A DNA stretch of 5,457 nucleotides from Labilithrix luteola (GTDB lineage Bacteria; Myxococcota_A; Polyangia; Polyangiales; Polyangiaceae): assembly GCA_026225435.1 (NCBI GenBank), contig JAMFST010000526.1:1-5457 (forward strand), written 5' to 3'. The notes beneath the pieces are model-generated. The model did no database searches. It was given only the letters and a program-made list of their open reading frames with translations, and was not told the origin of the DNA. A program made the position numbers and the translations under genes. Position 1 is the first letter of the stretch, and each line of letters opens with the position of its first letter. Below, one piece after another: positions 1 through 5,325 of this stretch.

Positions 1-154
1 CTTGCCGCTCGACCTCACCGCCGACCAGGCGCTCGCCCGCTACGTGAAGGCCACCGTCGAGGCCGAAGGGGGCAACCGCTCGCTCGCCGCGCGCAAGCTC
101 GGTCTCGGGCGAAACACCGTCGCGCGGATGGTCAAGCGACGCGACGGCGGTTGA
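1..154 (+). CDS. C-terminal end of a transcriptional regulator with Fis-type helix-turn-helix (partial, 5' end outside window)
   Basis: The reading frame is open from base 2 to a TGA at 152-154 and gives 50 residues. The segment has a first amphipathic helix (about residues 8-21) followed by a helix-turn-helix (about 24-46) with the pattern GGNRSLAARKLGLGRNTVAR. This is the typical HTH_8/Fis-type DNA-binding domain that ends many sigma-54-dependent activators and some response regulators. The Asn-Arg-x-x-Ala-Ala-x-x-Leu-Gly pattern before the recognition helix is the main support. The tail after the HTH is short and basic (KRRDGG), as expected for a protein end. The upstream domains (AAA+, receiver, FHA or other) are outside the window, so the signal it senses and its targets are unknown. 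The next gene starts 40 bases downstream on the same strand; co-transcription is possible but not shown. Confidence 0.8.
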   Translation, partial: LPLDLTADQALARYVKATVEAEGGNRSLAARKLGLGRNTVARMVKRRDGG

Positions 155-194
155 TGACGGCCGTGGCCGCGGTCTGCTAGCGATCGACCGACCG

Positions 195-2138
195 ATGGTC
201 TTCGGAGGGCTCGTGCTGGCGGTCTTGGTGGGGAGCGCGGCGTTCGCCTCGGTGGGCGTGGCCGCGCGCCTGGCGCCCTCGCCGGCGACCGGAGGGGGCG
301 ACGTGCCGCCCGAGCGCGCGCAGCTGGCCCTCGTGTCGCTGCTCGTCTTCTACGCGCTGGTCGTCACGTCGGTGTTCCTCCTCGGCTACACCGGCACCCT
401 CACCGCGCCGCGGCTCGCGTGTACGTCGCTCGCACTGTCGGCGCTGACCACCCTCGGCAGCTCGCGCGGCGTCGGGCTTCGCGCACACCTCGGCGCCACC
501 GTCAGGGCCTCCGCCCGCCTCCTCTGGCTCCCCTTCGGAGCTCTGATCCTCACCGCGCGCGCGCGCAGCCTCGCGCTGCTGGTCCTCGTCGCCGCGCTGG
601 TCGTCATCGTGGCGAGCGCCGTCCTCACGTACCTCGCGCCGTCCGAGTCGTGGGATGGGCTCTTCTACCACGAGCCGATGGTCGGCTTCGCGCTGCAGAA
701 CCACGGCTTCGGCGACGTGCCGCTCAGCGAGAACCCGATGGCGCAGACCATCAACGGGTATCCGCGCGGCTGCGAGGCCTTCGCGCTCTTCTTCGTCGCC
801 TTCAGCGGCCGCGCGCTCATCGAGATCGGCAACACCGCCGCGGCGCCCGGGTTGATCCTCGCGGTGTACCTGCTCGCGCGGAGGTTCGCCGAGCCGGCGC
901 TGGCGATCGCCATGGCCTCGGTGACGCTGCTCATGCCGGCGATGTGGACCGAGCTGCGGACCACGTACACCGATATCCAGATCGTCTTCTTCGTCCTCGC
1001 CGCGCTCCACTTCGCCACCCGACCGACGCTGCGCTGGCGAGACGCGGGCATCGCCTTCGTGGCCATGGCGCTGGCCATCGCGGGGAAGGGGACCGGGCTC
1101 ACGCTGGTGCCACCGGTGGCGCTGGTGCTCGCGGTGCGGCTCTTGATCTGGGTCCCGCGCGGACGGCGGCTGGCGACGTTTGCCGGGATCGTCGGGGGCG
1201 GGGTGGCGCTGCTGGTGATCGCGGCGCTGACCCTGGTGCCGAACTGGCGCCATCACCACAACCCGGTCTGGCCGGTGACCCTCGAGGTCCCGCGGCTGCA
1301 CCTGCACCTCGACGGCCTCATCAAGTACTCGATGATGAATCCGGAGGGCCCGCTGAAGGAGACGCTCGCGGAGAAGTACGCCGTGCCCACCGGCGGCTTC
1401 GACGACATCCACAATCGCGACTACGGCTACGCCTTCCCCTGGGTGATCATCCCGTTCGGGCTCCTCTCGGCGCTCGCCGCGCTCGTCTTCACCGTCCAGG
1501 AGGTGCGCCGCTCAGGGCGGCCGGCGGGCGCGGGGAACATTGTGCTGCTCCTCGCCGTCGCGCTCGGCTGGATGCTGCTCTCGAACAACCTGCGCTGGGC
1601 GCGCTTCAACGCGCAGAGCTTCTTCGTGCTCGCCGTCGCGGTGGCCTGGGCCGGTGGGCGACCGGGGTGGTCACGCTTCGGCGAAGGGCTGCTCGGCGCC
1701 GCGGTCGCTCTGTCGATCGTCCCGCTCTTCTGGACGCACGACTGGTACTTCGGCCTCTCGGCGCACCAGATCCGCCGCCTCGCGCGCATGCCCGCCGCGG
1801 CGCGTGCCGTCGCCTACTCGGACCCCAGCGGTATGCCCGCCGCGGTCGCTGCCGCGCGCGACGCCGAATTGCGCGTCGGCGACGTACTCGTTTTCAACCA
1901 GGACGAGACTTGGGTCGGCCTCATGTGGAACGCCGACTTCAGCAACGTGGTGGAGTTCGTCCCTAGCGAATCGCCGGCCGATTTCAGCGCCGAGCTGGAT
2001 CTGCGCCACGCAAAGTGGGTCGTCGTCGGAAAGAATCCAGTCGCCCAGCGCGTCGTCGCGGCGCACCCGGAGACCTGGGAGCCAGTCGGTGTGGCGACGG
2101 CGATAGACGGGACGACCGCGTATCGCCGACGGTCATGA
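195..2138 (+). CDS. Polytopic GT-C fold membrane glycosyltransferase (ArnT/PMT/GT39-like)
   Basis: This 647-residue protein has roughly 12-13 hydrophobic segments by eye (for example about 3-25, 43-64, 125-147, 235-251, 260-276, 303-320, 328-347, 413-434, 447-463, 473-486, 497-512). The first large extracytoplasmic loop carries WDGLFYHEP (153-161), matching the Asp...Tyr-His motif of GT-C glycosyltransferases, where the acidic residue serves catalysis or metal binding. Later family-like elements are YPRGCEAF (189-196), TTYTDIQ (257-263), NWRHHHNPVWP (350-360) and NLRWARF (465-471). The C-terminal part (about 530-647) is soluble and probably extracytoplasmic. Such enzymes move a sugar from a polyprenyl-phosphate donor to lipid, glycan or protein at the outer face of the inner membrane; donor and acceptor cannot be told here. 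The ATG is chosen because TM1 begins at once. No clear Shine-Dalgarno precedes it. There is no glycan gene cluster nearby, so the pathway is unknown. Confidence 0.8.
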   Translation: MVFGGLVLAVLVGSAAFASVGVAARLAPSPATGGGDVPPERAQLALVSLLVFYALVVTSVFLLGYTGTLTAPRLACTSLALSALTTLGSSRGVGLRAHLGATVRASARLLWLPFGALILTARARSLALLVLVAALVVIVASAVLTYLAPSESWDGLFYHEPMVGFALQNHGFGDVPLSENPMAQTINGYPRGCEAFALFFVAFSGRALIEIGNTAAAPGLILAVYLLARRFAEPALAIAMASVTLLMPAMWTELRTTYTDIQIVFFVLAALHFATRPTLRWRDAGIAFVAMALAIAGKGTGLTLVPPVALVLAVRLLIWVPRGRRLATFAGIVGGGVALLVIAALTLVPNWRHHHNPVWPVTLEVPRLHLHLDGLIKYSMMNPEGPLKETLAEKYAVPTGGFDDIHNRDYGYAFPWVIIPFGLLSALAALVFTVQEVRRSGRPAGAGNIVLLLAVALGWMLLSNNLRWARFNAQSFFVLAVAVAWAGGRPGWSRFGEGLLGAAVALSIVPLFWTHDWYFGLSAHQIRRLARMPAAARAVAYSDPSGMPAAVAAARDAELRVGDVLVFNQDETWVGLMWNADFSNVVEFVPSESPADFSAELDLRHAKWVVVGKNPVAQRVVAAHPETWEPVGVATAIDGTTAYRRRS

Positions 2139-2501
2139 GCCGCTGTCGCCGGATGGCGTTCCGGCGTCGGGCGAGGAGCAAGCGAGGAAAGACGTCGACT
2201 GCACTGGCGCCGTCGCGTACGGGTCGTCGGCGACGGGGACGGTAAAGGTTGACCCGTCACAGCCGCACACGATCTGTTCACTGTCGGGTTGGCCCTCCCC
2301 GGGCTTGGCAACGCATCGTCCCTTCGCCGAACAGCCTTCGGTGATGAGGTAGCCGCAATAATTGGAGCTCGAGCAGTCCGCACTCGTCGTGCACGACGAG
2401 CCCACGCCACCGCCACACGACGCGCCGGTCAGGAGCAGCACCGCGGCGGCGAACGCGAGCGAGGCGAGGCGCCCTGTACGTTTGATGAGGAGTTCCGCCA
2501 C
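2133..2501 (-). CDS. Exported Cys-rich protein, probable lipoprotein with Kazal-like VCGCDGSTF segment
   Basis: This 122-residue protein starts with GTG (2501-2499). The N-terminus is a clear export signal: basic residues (KRTGR, 7-11), a hydrophobic core (12-24), then TGASC ending at Cys29. Cys29 is a plausible lipidation site, but the lipobox is imperfect (Gly at -3 instead of Leu), so ordinary signal peptidase cleavage is possible. The mature part has eight further cysteines (37, 43, 49, 57, 63, 79, 81, 108), enough for four disulphides, and the pattern C-x5-C-x5-C-x7-C-x5-C followed by VCGCDGSTF (78-86), which resembles the core of Kazal-like domains and of many myxobacterial secreted Cys-rich proteins. 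The tail is Ser/Asp/Gly-rich. No function can be assigned; protease inhibition is only suggested by the Kazal resemblance. It starts 14 bases after the exonuclease stop and has no obvious ribosome binding site, so translation may be coupled to that gene. Confidence 0.75.
   Translation of the reverse strand: MAELLIKRTGRLASLAFAAAVLLLTGASCGGGVGSSCTTSADCSSSNYCGYLITEGCSAKGRCVAKPGEGQPDSEQIVCGCDGSTFTVPVADDPYATAPVQSTSFLACSSPDAGTPSGDSGS
2147..2166. terminator. Possible 3'-end hairpin just after the glycosyltransferase stop
   Basis: CGCCGGA (2147-2153) and TCCGGCG (2160-2166) form a perfect 7-base-pair GC-rich stem with a 6-base loop, 8 bases after the glycosyltransferase stop. It lies inside the last codons of the convergent Cys-rich protein gene and has no T-tract on either side, so it is not a classical intrinsic terminator; it may only slow polymerase or protect the 3' end, or be a chance product of high GC. 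Confidence 0.25.
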
Positions 2502-2515
2502 TATGGCTGAAGAGC

Positions 2516-3367
2516 CTAGCTGCCCTCGAATCGGCGAGCAAGGCGCTCAAGCTTGTTCGCCTTCGCCGCCTCGAGCGCGCCGGCGCGATCGATCGCCGTG
2601 TCGGCCGGCCGCGCCACCGGCAGCCGGCGGATCGTCGCCACGTCGCGAAACACGCGCAGCAGCTCGAGCTGCTCCGGCAAGGCGCGGACGGCGGCGCTGG
2701 CCGTCTTCTTCGCGGCGCCGACGCTCACCACTTCCTCGAGCGTGCCGTACGCCTGCAACAGATCGCGCGCCGTCTTCTCGCCGATCCCCTTCGCGCCGGG
2801 CAACCCGTCCGACGGATCGCCGCGGAGCGCAATGAAGTCGGGCACCTGCTCCGGTCGAATGCCGTAGCGCACCTGCACCTCCGCGGGATCGACCCGGGCC
2901 GGCGGCGCGCCCCCCTTCTGCAGCATCAGCACGGTCACCCGCTCGTTCACCGACTGGTACATGTCGCGGTCGCCGGTGACGATGAGCGCCGTGCCGCCCG
3001 CCTCCGCTTCCACCTGCGCGAAGGAGTGAATGAGGTCGTCTGCCTCGTGGTCCTCGCTGCTCTCCACCACCCAGCCAAAGGCGCGGAACAGAGCTGGCGC
3101 GAGATCGAACTGCGCCTCCAGCTCCGGCGGCATCGGTGGGCGATGCGCGTGGTAGGGCGGATACGCGGCCGTCCGGTACGCCGCGCTCTCCGCGCCGAAG
3201 CAGACCACCACCGCGCGCGTCGCGTTCGCCTCGGCGATCGCCAGCAGCGTGTTGGCCATCCCGAGAAGCGCGTTGTTGGTGACCGTCTTGGGGATACCGA
3301 AGAACGAGCGATAGAGCAGATACGGTGCGTCGACCGCGAGGAGCGGCCCTTCGCCGAAGCCGGACAT
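2516..3367 (-). CDS. Stand-alone 5'-3' exonuclease / flap endonuclease (PIN-like 53EXO plus H3TH domains)
   Basis: This 283-residue protein matches the 5'-nuclease domain of DNA polymerase I without the polymerase, a normal length for stand-alone members. Visible motifs are LLAVDAPYLLYRSFFG (9-24, metal Asp13), EDHEADDL (105-112, Glu108, Asp110, Asp111), VTGDRDMYQ (130-138, Asp133, Asp135), and the helix-3-turn-helix DNA-binding region ALRGDPSDGLPGAKGIGEKT (180-199, Asp184, Asp187). The family removes RNA primers or 5' flaps in DNA replication and repair in the cytoplasm. Two usually conserved residues differ: the FDA-type Asp is Gly58 (CFGAES, 56-61), and the arch Lys of YKxxR is His73 (YHAHR, 72-76). 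Both changes may belong to a subfamily. ATG 3367-3365 begins just before the first strand; a GAGGA lies 12 bases upstream, somewhat far. It is the first gene of a minus-strand pair with the Cys-rich protein and is divergent from the MBL operon. Confidence 0.9.
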   Translation of the reverse strand: MSGFGEGPLLAVDAPYLLYRSFFGIPKTVTNNALLGMANTLLAIAEANATRAVVVCFGAESAAYRTAAYPPYHAHRPPMPPELEAQFDLAPALFRAFGWVVESSEDHEADDLIHSFAQVEAEAGGTALIVTGDRDMYQSVNERVTVLMLQKGGAPPARVDPAEVQVRYGIRPEQVPDFIALRGDPSDGLPGAKGIGEKTARDLLQAYGTLEEVVSVGAAKKTASAAVRALPEQLELLRVFRDVATIRRLPVARPADTAIDRAGALEAAKANKLERLARRFEGS

Positions 3368-3490
3368 GGCGGCAGCTTATCCTCGATCGCCACCCGCGTT
3401 ACGAAACGGCCGAGATGGCCCCGGATCCGTCGCCCGGAACGCGCAGATTCCGCGCGCGACTTCCGTGGCCGGGCGCGTCATGCTCGGACC
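3368..3490. promoter_or_regulatory. Divergent intergenic region expected to carry promoters for the exonuclease pair and the MBL operon
   Basis: This 123-base spacer separates two genes transcribed away from each other, so start signals for both directions must lie here or inside the neighbouring 5' ends. I could not identify a convincing -35/-10 pair by eye on either strand. A GAGGA on the minus strand (3384-3380) is the best ribosome-binding candidate for the exonuclease. No comparable purine tract precedes the MBL start. Confidence 0.5.
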
Positions 3491-3495
3491 ATGAC
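3477..3495. repeat. Inverted repeat GTCATG-N7-CATGAC over the MBL hydrolase start codon
   Basis: Perfect 6-base arms (3477-3482 and 3490-3495) flank a 7-base spacer. The right arm contains the ATG of the metallohydrolase (3491-3493). As DNA it could be an operator for a dimeric repressor. As RNA it could form a small hairpin that pairs the start codon. Arms this short can also arise by chance, and there is no independent evidence for a function. Confidence 0.3.
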
Positions 3496-4522
3496 CACCG
3501 CCTCGGAAGACCGCCTGGCCTGGACACGACCGGGTGCCTTCGAGGTGGCCAAGGGCGTCTACCGCATCCCGCTGCCGATGCCGGAGGACGGACTCAGCGC
3601 GATCAACGTGTACGCCATCGAGGACGGCACGGGGCTCACGCTCGTCGACGGTGGCTGGGCGGTCGCGCCGGCGCGCCGCGATATCGAGGCGGCGCTGAAG
3701 CAGCTGGGGACGACGCCGCGCTCGATCACCCGCATCCTGGTGACCCACGCGCATCGCGATCACTACACGCTCGCCGTCGAGCTGCGTCGCGAGTTCGGCA
3801 CGCGCATCTCGCTGGGCATCGACGAGAAGATCAGCGTGGAGGGGATCAGCAAGTCGGGCCGCTTCGCCACCCAGCTCCGCATCCTGCGCGAGTCCGGCGC
3901 CGAGGAGCTGGCCTGGAAGATCGAGCACGACGGAGGCGAGCCCGAGCCGCTCACCAACTGGGAGCTCCCCGACGAGTGGCTCCACGAGGGGCAGGTCGAC
4001 ATCGGCACGCGCCAGCTGCGCATCCTCTCGACGCCGGGGCACACTCGCGGACACGTGGTCTTCATCGACGAGGAGGACAAGCTGCTCCTCGCGGGCGATC
4101 ACGTGCTGCCGCACATCACCCCGTCGATCGGCTTCGAGGCGTACCCGAGGGAGTCGCCGCTGCAGGAGTTCCTCGATTCGCTGCGCAAGGTGCGCGCTCT
4201 CCCCGATCTCAAGCTGCTCCCTGCGCACGGTCCGGCGGCGCCGAGCGTGCACGCCCGCGTGGACGAGCTGATGGCGCACCACGAGGCGCGCTTCAACGAG
4301 ATCCGCGTGGTGATGGGGGCGAGCGGCTGGAAACATGGTTACGAGGTCGCGCAGGCGCTCGGCTGGACGCGGCGCAAGAAGGCGCTCCTCGACATGGATC
4401 TCCTCAACCAGATGCTCGCGGTGAACGAGACGGTGCACCACCTGCGCGTGCTCGAGGAGCAGGGCGAGCTCGAGAAGCGCAGCGACCCGTCCGGCGTGGT
4501 GCTCTTCCAGAAGGTGCCGTAG
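3491..4522 (+). CDS. MBL-fold metallohydrolase with C-terminal winged-helix domain (LACTB2/glyoxalase II-like)
   Basis: This 343-residue protein carries the full metallo-beta-lactamase-fold metal site: THAHRDH (85-91; His86, His88, Asp90, His91), TPGHTRGH (181-188; His184), AGDH (201-204; Asp203) and PAHGP (244-248; His246), with the LVDGG strand at 51-55. All seven expected ligands for a two-metal site are present, so it should be active. The last about 90 residues (255-343) look like the winged-helix domain found after the MBL fold in LACTB2-like proteins. Family members hydrolyse thioesters, lactones, phosphoesters or nucleic acids; the neighbouring crotonase and oxidoreductase favour a small-molecule thioester or ester, which is inference. 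The frame is open far upstream into the exonuclease gene, but only ATG 3491 gives a sensible start about 20 residues before the fold begins. There is no good Shine-Dalgarno, and an inverted repeat covers the start. It is the first gene of the operon. Confidence 0.88.
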   Translation: MTTASEDRLAWTRPGAFEVAKGVYRIPLPMPEDGLSAINVYAIEDGTGLTLVDGGWAVAPARRDIEAALKQLGTTPRSITRILVTHAHRDHYTLAVELRREFGTRISLGIDEKISVEGISKSGRFATQLRILRESGAEELAWKIEHDGGEPEPLTNWELPDEWLHEGQVDIGTRQLRILSTPGHTRGHVVFIDEEDKLLLAGDHVLPHITPSIGFEAYPRESPLQEFLDSLRKVRALPDLKLLPAHGPAAPSVHARVDELMAHHEARFNEIRVVMGASGWKHGYEVAQALGWTRRKKALLDMDLLNQMLAVNETVHHLRVLEEQGELEKRSDPSGVVLFQKVP

Positions 4523-4530
4523 GCGAGTAG

Positions 4531-4535
4531 AGGAG
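4531..4535 (+). promoter_or_regulatory. Shine-Dalgarno of the crotonase gene
   Basis: AGGAG lies 4 bases before the ATG at 4540, within the purine-rich run AGGAGAGGG. It sits in the 17-base gap after the hydrolase stop, supports the chosen start and fits a common transcript. Confidence 0.65.
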
Positions 4536-4539
4536 AGGG

Positions 4540-5325
4540 ATGTCCACAGACGCCCTCCCCGAGCTGGTGACACGGAGAAACGAGGGCGGCGTCGCCGTCC
4601 TCACCCTCAACGTCCCGCAGAAGCGCAACGTGCTCTCGGCGGCGCTGGTGCAGGCCATCGGCGCGCGCTTCGACGAGGTCGAGAAGGACGAGTCGGTCCG
4701 CTGCGTCGTCCTCACCGGCGCCGGCCCCGCGTTCTGCGCCGGCGCCGAGCTGTCGACCCTGCGCGCCGCCTCCGACGGCGACTTCGACACCGTGCGCGTC
4801 GTGTACGACGGCTTCCTCCGCGTGCTCCGCTCGCCGCTGCCGACCATCGCCGCGGTCAACGGGCCGGCGGTCGGCGCGGGCTTCAACCTCGCGCTCGCCT
4901 GCGACGTTCGCCTGGCCGCCGAGAGCGCGGTGTTCGACACGCGCTTCACCAAGCTGCGTCTGCACCCGGGCGGCGGTCACACCTGGCTCCTCTCGCGCGC
5001 CGTCGGACATCAGAAGGCGATGCTCGCTTGCCTCTTCGGCGAGGTCTGGAAGGCGGAGCGCGCGCTCGAAGCCGGGCTCGTCGCCGAGGTGCACCCGGAC
5101 GATCACCTCCTGCAAGCGGCGATCAGCAAGGGGCGGCTGCTCGACGATCAGGAGGGGATCTACGTGCGCACGGTGACCGACTCGCTGCGCCGCGCGGTGA
5201 CCACGGCGACCCACGCCGAGCAGCTGGCCCACGAGACCGTCGCCCAGGAGGCGTCGGCCAAGCGCGAGGCGTTCAAGACGGGCGTGGCGGCAATCGAGGC
5301 TCAAGTGAAGAAGGGGCGCAAATGA
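4540..5325 (+). CDS. Enoyl-CoA hydratase/isomerase (crotonase) family protein lacking the classical catalytic glutamates
   Basis: This 261-residue protein has the usual length and order of a crotonase. The first oxyanion-hole segment is FCAGAEL (65-71) and the second is NGPAVGAGFNLALACDVRLA (107-126), which bind and polarise the acyl-CoA thioester carbonyl. The N-terminal VAVLTLNVPQKRNVLS segment (18-33) and the helical C-terminus also fit. In classical hydratases two Glu act on the substrate (rat mitochondrial numbering 144 and 164); by motif alignment they are Asn116 (GFNLALACD) and Phe136 (FDTRF) here. The following segment LHPGGGHTWLL (141-151) replaces the usual PGAGGTQRL. The protein therefore probably binds an acyl-CoA but may not be a hydratase; isomerase, hydrolase, lyase or non-catalytic roles are open. 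A good Shine-Dalgarno precedes the ATG. It follows the metallohydrolase by 17 bases and overlaps the next gene by 4 bases (ATGA), so it is in one operon. Confidence 0.9.
   Translation: MSTDALPELVTRRNEGGVAVLTLNVPQKRNVLSAALVQAIGARFDEVEKDESVRCVVLTGAGPAFCAGAELSTLRAASDGDFDTVRVVYDGFLRVLRSPLPTIAAVNGPAVGAGFNLALACDVRLAAESAVFDTRFTKLRLHPGGGHTWLLSRAVGHQKAMLACLFGEVWKAERALEAGLVAEVHPDDHLLQAAISKGRLLDDQEGIYVRTVTDSLRRAVTTATHAEQLAHETVAQEASAKREAFKTGVAAIEAQVKKGRK
5312..5316 (+). promoter_or_regulatory. Shine-Dalgarno of the MDR oxidoreductase gene, inside the crotonase 3' end
   Basis: AGGGG lies 5 bases before the ATG at 5322. Together with the ATGA stop-start overlap it suggests coupled translation with the crotonase. 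Confidence 0.55.

Noticed and set aside
154..180. An 8-codon open frame whose ATG overlaps the regulator stop (TGATG)
   Set aside because: It is too short to support, has no ribosome binding site and is not in frame with the glycosyltransferase.
177..1412. A 411-residue open frame on the minus strand opposite the glycosyltransferase
   Set aside because: Its translation is a low-complexity run of Arg, Glu, His, Gly and Asp without domains, as expected for the antisense of a GC-rich gene. The plus-strand protein has clear membrane segments and motifs.
419..1966. A 515-residue open frame on the plus strand, in another frame of the glycosyltransferase
   Set aside because: The product is Arg/Ala/Gly-rich and shows no domain. 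It is a frame shadow caused by few stop codons at high GC.
3026..3490. A 155-codon 5' extension of the metallohydrolase frame
   Set aside because: It lies almost wholly over the exonuclease gene on the other strand, and the translated extension is Arg-rich without a domain. The MBL fold begins soon after ATG 3491.
3480..3494. A 4-codon leader frame (MLGP) that ends in ATGA over the metallohydrolase start
   Set aside because: The stop-start overlap is neat but the frame is tiny, lacks a ribosome binding site and is a by-product of the inverted repeat there.
3377..4573. A 398-residue minus-strand open frame opposite the metallohydrolase, which would also run into the crotonase start
   Set aside because: It has no recognisable motif, whereas the plus strand has the complete MBL metal site and a well-placed operon structure.
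4339..5304. A 321-residue minus-strand open frame opposite the crotonase
   Set aside because: Its composition is that of an antisense shadow; the plus-strand crotonase motifs and ribosome binding site are clear.
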